A stretch of DNA of 36,179 nt, taken from assembly GCA_013112725.1 (NCBI GenBank), contig JABFFZ010000058.1, positions 1 through 36,179 of the forward strand, in the 5' to 3' direction. Shown in pieces: positions 15,645-24,900 of the stretch (positions are counted from its first letter, which is position 1; each line of letters begins with the position of its first letter). The notes under the pieces were generated by a model that worked only from the letters and a program-made list of their open reading frames with translations, had not been told where the DNA came from and made no database searches. The DNA is from Chloroflexota bacterium (GTDB lineage: Bacteria; Chloroflexota; Anaerolineae; Promineifilales; Promineifilaceae). The position numbers and the translations under genes are program-made.

Positions 15645-15959
15645 ATGGCGAAATTTGTGAAGGTGGCACGTGTAGAAGAGATACCGCCAGGGGAGCGGCT
15701 CTTTTATGAGTTTGAATATGAGTCGGTGATTGTTCTCAATGTTGGCGGGGAGTTTTATTGTATTGCCGACCTGTGTACCCATGATGATGGGCCGTTGGCG
15801 GATGGCAAATTGGAGGGGTATTCGATTGAGTGCCCGCGCCATGGGGCCTGTTTTGACATTCGTACGGGGGCGGTGCTGGCGCTGCCGGCTACACGGCCAA
15901 TTCCCCATTACGCGGTGAAAATAGAGAATGGCGAGGTGTGGGTAGAGTCGCCTGACTGA
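15645..15959 (+). CDS. Rieske-type [2Fe-2S] ferredoxin
   Basis: A 104-residue single-domain Rieske protein. The cluster ligands are Cys44 and His46 in LCTHDDGPL and Cys63 and His66 in ECPRHGACFD, which is the C-X-H ... C-X2-H pattern. The length and wording fit the small soluble Rieske ferredoxins related to NirD and to the ferredoxin components of dioxygenases. It is an electron carrier, probably cytosolic since no signal peptide is visible. As the last gene of the suf operon it may serve as an electron donor to assembly or as a cluster-bearing reporter; that role is inferred. No ribosome site is obvious (GAAAATTG before ATG). Confidence 0.9.
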   Translation: MAKFVKVARVEEIPPGERLFYEFEYESVIVLNVGGEFYCIADLCTHDDGPLADGKLEGYSIECPRHGACFDIRTGAVLALPATRPIPHYAVKIENGEVWVESPD

Positions 15960-15962
15960 TCA

Positions 15963-16577
15963 TCAGGGTAGGATTTCTTTGGCGGAGATGATGGCGAGGC
16001 TACGGCCGTCTATCACCACCCGCACCTCATCATTTACCCCATAAATCTGTTCTTGTTGGTTTGTCGCGTTTCTCCCTGTTCCCGTTGGTTCAGTATAAAC
16101 CTCAACCTGATTGTTCACCAGATTGATAATCCAGTAAACCGGAATTTTAGCAGCCGCATAGAGCCGTTTCTTCACTGTCTGGTCATATGCCAATGAAGCA
16201 TGGGCAACTTCTATAACCAGCCCTATATCGGCTGGGCCGGGATGCCGGTGTAAATAGTCGCGTATCTTACCGCGAATGATGGCAATGTCTGGCTCCGGCT
16301 CACTGTCAAACATCGTTATGGGATCGTACTTGCCGACGAACCAACCTGCTGGTAATTGAGCGGCAAGGTTTTCCTGTGTAACGTTGATGGTGTAAGTGAA
16401 TTGTGGGATTTTTGGCTCTTTGAGGATAAGCTACCCCTCTACTAATTCGACTGGATCATCAGCCACTAAAATGCCGGCATCAATCATGGCATGGTATTGA
16501 GCTATGCTCAGACGGTAAATGGGGTGTTGCAGAATGGTCCGATCTTGTTTCACGGCCGTAGTTAGCGAATAAATCAT
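15963..16577 (-). pseudogene. Uma2-family (DUF820) nuclease, interrupted by one amber codon
   Basis: One continuous frame of about 200 codons with a single TAG at 16433-16431. Before it, the protein reads IYRLSIAQYHAMIDAGILVA and DPVELVEG. After the TAG it resumes as LILKEPKIPQ..., QLPAGWFVGKYDPITMFD, EPDIAII, LVIEVAHASLAYDQTVKKRL and YWIINL. In Uma2 proteins the place of the stop is normally a tryptophan (EGWL), and TGG to TAG is one base. All PD-(D/E)XK-like residues (EPD, EVA, the following K) are intact. So it is either a very fresh pseudogene, a sequencing error or a read-through codon. Restarting at ATG 16313 would lose the N-terminal half. Function of Uma2 proteins: putative endonucleases, often in many copies. 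Confidence 0.85.
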
Positions 16578-16665
16578 ACTGCTCATTATAATCAATCTGC
16601 GGTCTGCGCAGTACGCCATCCCGTGTTAAAATTGTGCTTCTATTCACAAAGATGAGAGGAAGTGT

Positions 16666-18363
16666 ATGAACGAGAAAATGGTAGAAGAAACAACCGCCAC
16701 CGAACCCCTGGACTTTATCCGCCGCCAGGTGGAAGAGGATTTACGCACCGGCTATTTTGATGGCGTGGTGATGACCCGCTTTCCGCCTGAACCGAACGGC
16801 TATTTGCACATCGGCCATGTCAAGGCCATTTGTGTGGATTTTGGTATTGCCGAAGATTATGGTGGCGCGTGCAACTTGCGTTTTGACGACACCAACCCGG
16901 TCAAAGAAGAAACCGAATATGTGGAGTCCATGATTGAGGATATTCACTGGCTTGGTTTTGAGTGGAAAGAGCTGCTGTACGCCTCTGACTACTTTGACCA
17001 GCTTTATGAGTGGGCGGTGCAGTTGATCAAAGAGGGTAAAGCGTATGTGGATGATCTCAGCCCGGAGGAAATCCGCGAATACCGGGGCACCCTTACCAAA
17101 CCGGGCAAAAACAGCCCATACCGTGACCGCACCGTTGCCGAAAATCTGGACCTTTTTGAGCGGATGAAAAACGGCGAATTCCCCGAAGAATCGCGGGTAC
17201 TGCGCGCCAAAATTGATATGGCTTCGCCCATCATCAACCTGCGTGACCCGGTGATGTACCGTATTTTGCACACGCCACACCACCGCATCGGCGACAAATG
17301 GTGCATTTACCCCATGTACGATTGGGCGCATGGGCAGTCGGATTCGATTGAGGGTATCACCTATTCGCTTTGTTCGCTGGAATATGTGAACCATCGGCCG
17401 TTGTATGACTGGTTCCTGGATCAGCTAGGCATTCACCACCCGCGCCAGATTGAGTTTGCCCGGCTGGAACTGACCTACACGCTCACCAGCAAGCGGCGGC
17501 TGCGGCGGCTGGTGGAGGAGGGGTATGTGAATGGTTGGGATGACCCGCGTATGCCCACTATTCGGGGGATGCGGCGGCGTGGTTACACCGCGGCGGCCTT
17601 GCGTAACCTGATTGACTTGACCGGCATTTCCACGGCGAACAGCACCGTAGATTTTGGGTTGGTGGAGTATGTGGTGCGTGAAGATTTGAACAGGGTGGCC
17701 CCCAGAGGAATGGCGGTGTTACGGCCGTTGCGCCTGACCATCACCAATTATCCCGATGACCAGGAAGAGTGGTTTGACATCCCCACCTACCCGCAGGACA
17801 AGGAAAACCCGGCCACGCACCAGGCCCCGTTTTCTAAAGAGATTGCCATTGAACAGGAAGACTTTATGGAAGACGCCCCGTCTAAATTCTTCCGGCTGGC
17901 CCCAGGCCGGGAAGTGCGGTTGTTGGGGGCGTATTTGGTGACGTGTACGGGCGTGGTGAAGGACGAAGCCGGACAGGTAGTAGAGATTCTTTGTACCTAT
18001 GATCCGGCGACACGCGGGGGGAATGCGGTGGACGGCCGTAAAGTCAAGGGCACCATCCATTGGGTCAGCGCCCGGCACGGCGTTACGGCCGAACTGCGGT
18101 TGTATGACCGCCTCTTTAGCCAGGAAGACCCGGAAGCAGTGGAAGAAGGACAGGATTTCACCGCCAACCTGAACCCGCACTCGCTGGAACTGTTGGACAA
18201 TGCCCTGGTGGAACCCTTTGTGGCCGACCCGGCCAACGGCAGCCATTTCCAGTTTATGCGCCAGGGTTACTTTTGCCGCGACGCCGATTCCACCCCGGCC
18301 AAACCGGTCTTTAACCTGACGGTGAATCTTAAAGATACATGGGCGAAGGTGAGCGGCGGGTGA
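16666..18363 (+). CDS. glnS: Glutaminyl-tRNA synthetase
   Basis: A 565-residue class I synthetase. It has FPPEPNGYLHIGH (HIGH at 48-51) and LTSKR at 273-277 as the KMSKS-type loop, followed by GWDDPRMPTIRGMRRRGYTA. That wording is typical of GlnRS and separates it from GluRS. The C-terminal anticodon-binding beta barrels follow. It attaches glutamine to tRNA-Gln in the cytosol, so this organism need not depend on the Glu-tRNA amidotransferase route for Gln. AGAGGAAGTGT lies before ATG 16666. Standalone; divergent from the Uma2 pseudogene. Confidence 0.96.
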   Translation: MNEKMVEETTATEPLDFIRRQVEEDLRTGYFDGVVMTRFPPEPNGYLHIGHVKAICVDFGIAEDYGGACNLRFDDTNPVKEETEYVESMIEDIHWLGFEWKELLYASDYFDQLYEWAVQLIKEGKAYVDDLSPEEIREYRGTLTKPGKNSPYRDRTVAENLDLFERMKNGEFPEESRVLRAKIDMASPIINLRDPVMYRILHTPHHRIGDKWCIYPMYDWAHGQSDSIEGITYSLCSLEYVNHRPLYDWFLDQLGIHHPRQIEFARLELTYTLTSKRRLRRLVEEGYVNGWDDPRMPTIRGMRRRGYTAAALRNLIDLTGISTANSTVDFGLVEYVVREDLNRVAPRGMAVLRPLRLTITNYPDDQEEWFDIPTYPQDKENPATHQAPFSKEIAIEQEDFMEDAPSKFFRLAPGREVRLLGAYLVTCTGVVKDEAGQVVEILCTYDPATRGGNAVDGRKVKGTIHWVSARHGVTAELRLYDRLFSQEDPEAVEEGQDFTANLNPHSLELLDNALVEPFVADPANGSHFQFMRQGYFCRDADSTPAKPVFNLTVNLKDTWAKVSGG

Positions 18364-18370
18364 TCATCGT

Positions 18371-18610
18371 ATGGTAAACTACATGCGAGGTGATGATAGG
18401 AAAAATTGGGAAACAATCGAAGCAGTTGAACGGCATCCTGGCAAGGTCAGTGGTGCGTGGGTATTTCGGGGTACACGTGTTCCTGTAGCGGCGCTCTTTG
18501 AAAATCTAAGAGACGGTGCGTCTATTGATGAGTTTCTGACATGGTTTCTAGGCGTTGAAAGGACACAAGTGGAGGCTGTGTTGAATTACAAAACCATGAA
18601 ACTAAAATAA
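18371..18610 (+). CDS. DUF433 antitoxin-like protein 1
   Basis: A 79-residue DUF433 protein with the family core AWVFRGTRVPVAALFENLRD and SIDEFLTWFLGVERTQVEAVLNY, a small helix-turn-helix. DUF433 proteins are commonly the antitoxin partner of DUF5615 PIN-like toxins. Here the next gene is the frameshifted nuclease instead of a toxin, so this copy is separated from the DUF433/DUF5615 pair 650 bases downstream. It begins 7 bases after glnS. ATG 18383 is an alternative start. The AT-rich composition and lack of ACGGCCGT set this block apart from glnS. Confidence 0.75.
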   Translation: MVNYMRGDDRKNWETIEAVERHPGKVSGAWVFRGTRVPVAALFENLRDGASIDEFLTWFLGVERTQVEAVLNYKTMKLK

Positions 18611-18633
18611 GTGATAATCAGGAGTTGTCGGAT

Positions 18634-19252
18634 ATGGATTGGTCATCGTTTATTGGGGCACTGATTGGCAGCGTTATTGGTTTCGTTATTCTTTTATTGG
18701 CCATCATCGGCTGGGACGAATTCACTCGACGCAAACAAAGGAAAGCAGACGAGTTAAAACCACCAAGCTTTGATAATATTCTCGAAAGTCACTTGGAACA
18801 GCACATTGTTCAAAACTTTGATAAGCTGTTTCCAGAGTGGAGTATTTATGCACTTAATTTAGACGCTGGTGCCTCAAATAAAAAAAAGATCTGTTGGTAT
18901 CCGTTACCGTACCGAAGCTGGAGAAATAGATATTCTCTGTCTTGATTCAGATAACAACTTTGTGGTTATAGAACTCAAACGAAATAAAGCCCCTGACAAA
19001 GTGGTGGCTCAAACAGACAGATATATTGCCTGGGTTAAAGAAAATCTAGCACAGCCAAATCAACAAGTTCGTGGTCTCATTATCGCCAAATCGCTTGATA
19101 ATCATTTAGCTTACACCTTATCTCAGAGACAAAATATAGCTTTTTGGGCGTATTCATGGCACCTTCGATTCGATAAAAATATTGTTCAAAGTGAATTGGT
19201 AAAATCAACCGCAGCAGATGTCAATTCTGAAGATACTACAAATACCAAATGA
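18634..19252 (+). pseudogene. Membrane-anchored PD-(D/E)XK nuclease-like gene with a poly-A frameshift
   Basis: From ATG 18634 (CAGGAG ribosome site 9 bases upstream) the frame gives an N-terminal membrane helix (FIGALIGSVIGFVILLLAII) and then FDNILESHLEQHIVQNFDKL. At an eight-A run (18880-18887) this frame goes off into IPs such as CWYPLPYRSW and stops near 18945. The homologous continuation is in the next frame, from about 18869 to 19252: SVGIRYRTEAGEIDILCLDS, then NNFVVIELKR and VVAQTDRYIAWVKENLA. GEIDIL...VVIELKR is the D-(E)XK core of NucS-like/DUF nucleases. Removing one A, or slippage on the run, restores one protein of about 205 residues. It is either a mutation, a sequencing error or programmed slippage. 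Confidence 0.75.
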
Positions 19253-19263
19253 GGTTATTTACA

Positions 19264-19545
19264 ATGATTCAAATCACAGAAAACCGGTATATTGTGAGAA
19301 ATGACAAGATTTTGAGTGGTGAACCAATAATTAAAGGAACAAGGACGCCAGTGAGGGCCATTGTGGAAACATGGCGGCAGGGTGTCATGGCGGAGGAAAT
19401 ACCAAACATGTTGCCACACCTGACATTAGCCCAGGTATTTGATGCCTTGAGTTATTACAGTGAACATCAGGCAGAAATAAACGATTACATTGAACGCAAT
19501 CGAATTCCTGATGAGTTGATTGACCCCTTGGTGAGGGATATGTGA
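19264..19545 (+). CDS. DUF433 antitoxin-like protein 2
   Basis: A 93-residue DUF433 protein: ILSGEPIIKGTRTPVRAIVE, then EIPNMLPHLTLAQVFDALSYY and a C-terminal helical tail. The GAGG at 19251-19254, nine bases before, favours ATG 19264; ATG 19249 overlapping the nuclease stop is an alternative. The gene overlaps the next one by four bases (GTGA), the classic layout of an antitoxin followed by its DUF5615 toxin. The helix-turn-helix presumably binds DNA and the C-terminal tail the toxin. Confidence 0.85.
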   Translation: MIQITENRYIVRNDKILSGEPIIKGTRTPVRAIVETWRQGVMAEEIPNMLPHLTLAQVFDALSYYSEHQAEINDYIERNRIPDELIDPLVRDM

Positions 19546-19889
19546 GCCAGCTTTTCATCGAACTCTATCTCGACGAAGATATCAATGTGTTGATAGCAGA
19601 TTTACTACGGGGACGCGGTTTTGCAGCTACCACCGCTCGTGAGGAAGGGCAGCTTGCCAAAAGCGATGAAGAACAATTAGCCTACGCTGTTAGCCAACGT
19701 AAAACGTTGCTCACCCATAATCGTCACGATTTTGAGACTCTCGCTCGTGAGTATGTCAGTGCAGGAAAAACTCATTACGGCATCATTTTAGCTGTGCGCA
19801 ATCCGCCCTATGAAGTTGTACGGCGGTTGATGCGTTTCTTGAACCACGTTACGGCCGATGAAATGAAAAATCAGGTTCGCTACATATGA
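19542..19889 (+). CDS. DUF5615 PIN-like toxin
   Basis: A 115-residue protein. It starts with ELYLDEDINVLIADLLRGRG and carries LTHNRHDFETLAREY and HYGIILAV. These are the acidic motifs of the DUF5615/Mut7-C type of PIN-like nuclease domain (Asp in LDEDI; Asp in NRHDF). With the overlapping DUF433 gene it forms a type II toxin-antitoxin pair; the toxin is presumed to cut RNA. Translation starts at GTG 19542 inside the antitoxin stop, with GAGGGAT upstream. Its own stop overlaps the ATG of the next gene. The composition is AT-richer than most of the window. Confidence 0.85.
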   Translation: MSQLFIELYLDEDINVLIADLLRGRGFAATTAREEGQLAKSDEEQLAYAVSQRKTLLTHNRHDFETLAREYVSAGKTHYGIILAVRNPPYEVVRRLMRFLNHVTADEMKNQVRYI

Positions 19890-20851
19890 AAGCAGTTATT
19901 TATCACAACTATGGCTCACCCGATGTCCTAAAACTCGCGGACGTCGAGAAGCCAACTCCTACGGATGATCAACTGCTGATCAAGATTCATGCCGTATCCA
20001 TCAACGGCGCTGATTGGGAAGGGTTGATCGGTAAACCGTTGTATGCCCGCATCGGCGGGCTTCGGAAACCAGGTCGCCCGATACTTGGGTCGGATATCGC
20101 CGGGCGCGTGGAATCTGTTGGCAAAAACATCACCGAATTTAAACCAGGCGATGAACTGTTTGGCGAAATCCCCGGTTATCATGGCGGTTTTGCCGAGTAT
20201 GTCTGTACGCATGGCAAAACTATGGCCCTAAAACCGGCCAGTCTGACGTTCGAGGAAGCCGCCGCCATTCCACAAGCTGGCGTGATCGCCCTGCGCGCGA
20301 TTCGTGAGAAAGGGCAGGTTCAGCCAGGGCAAAAAGTTTTGATTAACGGCGCTGGCGGCAGCGCCGGTTCATTTGCCATTCAGCTTGCCAAATTATACGG
20401 GGCCGAAGTGACGGGCGTGGATAACGTGGGCAAGCTGGACTTTATGCGTTCGCTTGGTGCAGACCATGTCATTGATTACACTCGGGAAGATTTCACCAGG
20501 AATGGAAAACAGTATGATCTGATCCTGGATGTGATCGCCCATCGTTCGGTTTTTGCTTATAAGCGGGCACTCAGCCCAAATGGAAGCTGTTTCTTTGTCG
20601 GCGGTTCTGTGGCTGTCCTTTTCCAGATTTTGCTTATCGGCCCATGGATAAGAAAAAGCGCGGACAGGAACATAACTTTCCTGGCTGTGCCCCAAAATCG
20701 AAAAGATTTAGTCGCTATCACAGAGCTTTGTGAAACGGGAAAGGTCGTCCCGGTGATTGATAGACGATACTCGCTCAGTGAGGTTCCGGAAGCGCTCCGC
20801 TATGTGGGTGAAGGACGCGCCAAAGGAAAAGTGGTCATCACGTTGGGATGA
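19886..20851 (+). CDS. NAD(P)-dependent MDR oxidoreductase (quinone-reductase-like)
   Basis: A 321-residue medium-chain dehydrogenase/reductase. The N-terminal GroES-like domain includes PILGSDIAGRVESVGKNITE and EYVCTHGKTMALKP. The Rossmann domain has VLINGAGGSAGSFAIQLAKL at about 152-171 and GADHVIDYTRED. It lacks the four-cysteine structural zinc loop and the catalytic zinc ligands, so it belongs to the zinc-free quinone oxidoreductase group. Its substrate is not predictable. ATG overlaps the toxin stop and its stop overlaps the DUF1643 start (ATGA at both ends), so four genes are translationally coupled. No ACGGCCGT occurs in it. Confidence 0.88.
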   Translation: MKAVIYHNYGSPDVLKLADVEKPTPTDDQLLIKIHAVSINGADWEGLIGKPLYARIGGLRKPGRPILGSDIAGRVESVGKNITEFKPGDELFGEIPGYHGGFAEYVCTHGKTMALKPASLTFEEAAAIPQAGVIALRAIREKGQVQPGQKVLINGAGGSAGSFAIQLAKLYGAEVTGVDNVGKLDFMRSLGADHVIDYTREDFTRNGKQYDLILDVIAHRSVFAYKRALSPNGSCFFVGGSVAVLFQILLIGPWIRKSADRNITFLAVPQNRKDLVAITELCETGKVVPVIDRRYSLSEVPEALRYVGEGRAKGKVVITLG

Positions 20852-21309
20852 AAAGTTCAGCAATTATTTCGGCTTGTCGGCAGTACCGGTATGAACTGCG
20901 GCGGGTGTGGGATGAGGCGGGGGCGCTGGCTTTGTTTGTCTGTTTGAATCCGTCGGTGGCGGATGGGGAGTTGGACGACCACACATCGTGTGTGTGCATC
21001 CAGTATGCCCGGCGGTGGGGGTATGGCGGGCTTTTAATGGGCAACTTGTTTGCCTACAGGTCAACCAACCCGGCGGCTCTGTATCGGGTGGCCGATGCGG
21101 TTGGCCCGGAAAATGATGACTGGTTGCAGAAACTTCAGAGTGAAGCGGCGCTGACGGTGTGTGCCTGGGGCGCTAGAGGCGCATACCAAAACAGAGATGA
21201 AGCGGTGTTAGCGTTTTTGCGGTCGCCACACTGCCTGGTAAAGTTGAAGAACGGCCGTCCCGGACACCCCCTCTATAAACGCGCCGACCTCAAACCAATT
21301 CCCCTATGA
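20848..21309 (+). CDS. DUF1643 family protein
   Basis: A 153-residue protein with YELRRVWDEAGALALFVCLN followed by PSVADGELDDHTSC, RWGYGGLLMGNLFAYRSTNP and a C-terminal LKNGRPGHPLYKRADLKPIP. These are the hallmark blocks of DUF1643, a family of unknown function found in bacteria and phages. It is coupled by ATGA overlaps to the oxidoreductase before it and the ACT protein after it. Base composition returns to the GC-rich norm here. Function not known. Confidence 0.85.
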   Translation: MKSSAIISACRQYRYELRRVWDEAGALALFVCLNPSVADGELDDHTSCVCIQYARRWGYGGLLMGNLFAYRSTNPAALYRVADAVGPENDDWLQKLQSEAALTVCAWGARGAYQNRDEAVLAFLRSPHCLVKLKNGRPGHPLYKRADLKPIPL

Positions 21310-21728
21310 ATGGCGAAACAGATTTAGAACGGTTACTGGCCGCGATGCAGCCGGTTTTGCAGCTACGGCCGTATATCTTTACCACCCTCACCCCGGATGC
21401 TTACCAAGCCCTGCCCTTTGTGCCGCTGGGTACATTCTGGGAAGAAGAAGGGGTCACGGTGATTGCCAGCCAGGAACAGGCCATCGCCTGCAGCCTATCG
21501 TTTGACAGCACGTGGGCCTGTATTACCCTGACGGTTCATTCGGCGTTGACGGCCGTAGGTTTTCTGGCCGCCATTACCGCGCGGTTGGCTCAGGCGGGCA
21601 TCCCTGTCAATCCCGTTTCCGCCTATTACCACGACCACCTCTTTGTGCCCTGGGAACGCCGCCAGGAAGCGATGGAGAGACTGCGTCGTCAGGATTTCGT
21701 GTGGACCAACGTGAAACGTGAAGCGTGA
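21306..21728 (+). CDS. ACT-domain protein (ACT_3/DUF2241-like)
   Basis: A 140-residue small ACT protein: PLGTFWEEEGVTVIASQEQA, then STWACITLTVHSALTAVGFL and AYYHDHLFVPWERRQEAMERL. The pattern (E-EG-V, SxL-x-AVG, HDHLFVP) matches the tandem ACT_3/ACT_7 arrangement of DUF2241-type proteins. ACT domains usually bind amino acids or other small ligands and act as regulators; here there is no attached enzyme. It overlaps DUF1643 by four bases. Its last codons run into an ACGTGAAGCGTGA/GATGCGC repeat at 21710-21750. Confidence 0.82.
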   Translation: MNGETDLERLLAAMQPVLQLRPYIFTTLTPDAYQALPFVPLGTFWEEEGVTVIASQEQAIACSLSFDSTWACITLTVHSALTAVGFLAAITARLAQAGIPVNPVSAYYHDHLFVPWERRQEAMERLRRQDFVWTNVKREA

Positions 21729-21747
21729 TGCGCGATGCGCGATGCGC
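21708..21747. repeat. GATGCGC short tandem repeat
   Basis: ACGTGAAACGTGAAGCGTGA is followed by three exact GATGCGC heptamers (21727-21747). The array begins inside the ACT gene and crosses its stop codon. The remaining bases up to 21944 hold no gene; a frame open from 21819 is only an upstream extension of the secreted protein. Confidence 0.7.
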
Positions 21748-21944
21748 GAACTCCTCTCTGACATCAACGCAAAATCGGCACCCCAAATTGCCTGAATTTA
21801 TTTACAAGGCAGAAGTTCATGGTTATACTTTTTATGACTTCTCTCACTTCTCATTCATATTTACACTGCTGCCACTTCTGTTCTTGTGTTTTGGGGCGCC
21901 ATTGGGGCGCCCTTATCACCTCAATCAATCAAAAGGAGAAAACC

Positions 21945-24900
21945 ATGAGGAAACAACCGCTTATCTTAGTATTGTTGTTTGTCGGTGTACTGTTGAGTCT
22001 CACCTTTTTCTCGCTGGCGTTTGCCAGTGCCCCCCCAGGCATTGCCCAAACAGGCCAGCCGGAAAAAGAAATCCCCGCCGCAGAGCCGGCAGATACCGCC
22101 GAAATATCCGTATTAGAAGTAGGGGGTAGCGTTATTGGCAATGTGCCGGCCACTCGTCTGGTGGCCCCTCTGGGCGCTATTTCCGTGTACGAAACGGAAC
22201 CGAATGATACGCCCGCCACAGCTAACGCCCTGGGTGGCAACAGTGCTGTGGTACGTGGTTATGTGCATCCCAATGCTGATTTAGACTATTTTTCATTTAC
22301 GGCCCAGGCCGGCGACCGTGTTTATGTGGCGATCATGACCGCCGGCTCGGCTAATGCCAGTAGTGACAGCCAACTGCGTATATTTGATACGGATGGCGTG
22401 ACCCTGATCGAATTTGATGACGATGACGGCACTTTTGGCGGCCTGTCTTCGAGTATTGCCGGGGCTACTTTGCCAGTGGCTGGAACATATTATCTTGAGG
22501 TGAAACATTTCTCAGCTACCAACCAACTGCGCCCCTATGACCTTTACTTCCAACTGCAAAGTGGCGCGCCTACGGCGGAGATGGAGCCAAATAACCTGAC
22601 CGATGGTGGGCAGCCGCTTCCAGCTTCGGGTTGGGTGACCGGTACGATTAATCCGGCGGCAGACAATGATGTTTTCGTAATGGCATTGAATGCTGGCGAT
22701 ACCGTCTTCTTAAGCCTTGATTTGGACCCGGAGCGCGATGGTGGCACCTCCTGGAACGGGCGTCTTGGTTTAGGCGCTTTTGGTTCTCCATTATCCATTT
22801 TGGTCATCAATGATGCGAGTACAACATCACCGAATTCTGAAGCGTTTTTCTTAACGGTGAAGGAGACCGGTACCTATTACGCTTATGTGGATCAACCCAC
22901 AGGTCTTGGCGATCCTGCCTTTACGTATCATTTGTCGGTTTCTGTATTCCCCCATGTCCCGGCAACGGCTAATTGCACCACGTACACCAGCACCGACGTG
23001 CCAGTTACCATCCCCGACGGGCCTGGTCTGGTGACCTCAACCCTGTCGGTGCCGGGTAACCCGCGCATCGCAGATCTGGATGTGACCGTTGTCCTTACCC
23101 ACACCAATATGCCGGATCTGGATGTAACGCTAACGGCGCCGGGTGGGAATGAGGTCATTCTTTTCAATGACCGTGGCGCTGCTGCCCAACAGCAAATGAA
23201 TCTGGTTTTGGATGAAGAAGCCGCTATTCCTAACACCTTTTACACTATCCAGAGTGGCATTGTGTATCAGCCCGCGTTGAATTACAGATTGAGCTGGTTT
23301 GATGGTCAAAATGCTGGTGGTGACTGGACGCTGAATGTGTATGATGACCTGGCAGCTAACGGGGGCGTACTGCAGATCTGGGCATTGACCATTTGTGAAC
23401 CACCACCGCCCGCCACATGTCTAACGGGTACGCAGCCGGTGACGGTCTTTAGCTCCGATTTTGAAGCTAATGACGGCGGCTTTACAGCGTCAGGTACGAA
23501 TGTTGATTGGGCCTGGGGCACACCTACTGTTGCGCCGATCAACTCCTGTAACAGTGGTGCCAACTGTTGGGTGACCAATCTAGATGGCGATTACAGCACT
23601 TCTAGTAACCAGGATTTACTCTCACCCGGTATAGACCTTACCGGTTTGGTTGGCCCTGTCCAACTTTCCTGGGCGCAAAAGTATCAGATTGAGAGCGCCA
23701 ACTTTGATCATGCTTTTGTGGACGCCCAACTTGTCGGTGGTGGCAGTCCGGAACGGCTGTGGGAATGGTATGACGCTACGATGCGTGTTACAACTGGCAT
23801 TGGCAACCCGGCGGTGACGGTGCAACAAAGCGCCGGCTGGGGTTTACACAGTGCCGACCTCAGTAGTTATCTGGGTCAGCAACTGGAACTGCGTTTCCAC
23901 CTGGATTCTGACACCAGCGTCAATCTAGCCGGTCTGGCGATTGATGATGTGACCGTTACGGCCTGTGAACCGACAGGGGGCAACGCTGCCATCAGCCTGA
24001 GCAAGACGGTGGGCACCACGCCCGGCGTTTGTGCCACCACCGATGAGATTACAGTGGCGGCGGGCACCGAAGTTTATTACTGTTACCAGGTAGAAAACAC
24101 CGGTACGGTCACGCTCAACTTCCATGATCTGGTGGACACGGAACTGGGCGTTATTCTCAATGACTTCCCTTATACCCTGGCCCCTGGAGACTTCTCGCCA
24201 GAGGTGATTGTGCCGGAAACGGTGGTGGCTTCAGTTACGAATGAGGCCACGTGGACGGCCGTGACCGCTCTGGGTGATTACGTCTATGATGATCAGGCGC
24301 CGTTTAACTACATTTCCATCAATACCACCGGTACCCCATTGAACTTGACCGATGACGGTGAGGCCAACATCACCATTCCCTTCCCCTTCACCTTCTATGG
24401 CGTCACGTCTAGTGACCTGCGGGTGGGTAATAATGGTGGTATCCGGTTTAATGCCACCACCGGCGATGTAGGATTCACCAACGCAGCATTGCCAAATGCG
24501 GCTCACCCTCTGACCATCTTCCCCTTCTGGGATGACCTGGATGATGAGCAGGGTAATGTTTACTGGGAAGTGCAGGGTACGGCGCCCAACCGCGTTGCCA
24601 TCATCGAATGGTATCAGCGGCCACACTTCCCCGGCTCGGTCACAGCCGAAACTATAACATTCCAGGTGCTTTTGTTTGAGGGCAGCAACGAAATCAAATT
24701 CCAATACCTGGATGTGGACTTCAATGACCCGGCTACCAGCTTCGGCGCTTCCGCCACTGTTGGTATCAACAAAGATGCCACCACTGCTCTGCAATACTCT
24801 TTTAACCAGCCGGTGTTGCAAGATGGCATGGCTATTTTGTTCTATGAGGTTGTTCCTGAGAGTGCGTCAGCCACAGACACGGCTACCGTCAATGTGTTAA

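Noticed and set aside
16741..17394. 217-codon minus-strand frame opposite glnS
   Set aside because: Antisense shadow of a confident GlnRS; no recognisable domain.
21819..21944. Upstream extension of the giant secreted protein
   Set aside because: The ribosome site and signal peptide both begin at 21945.
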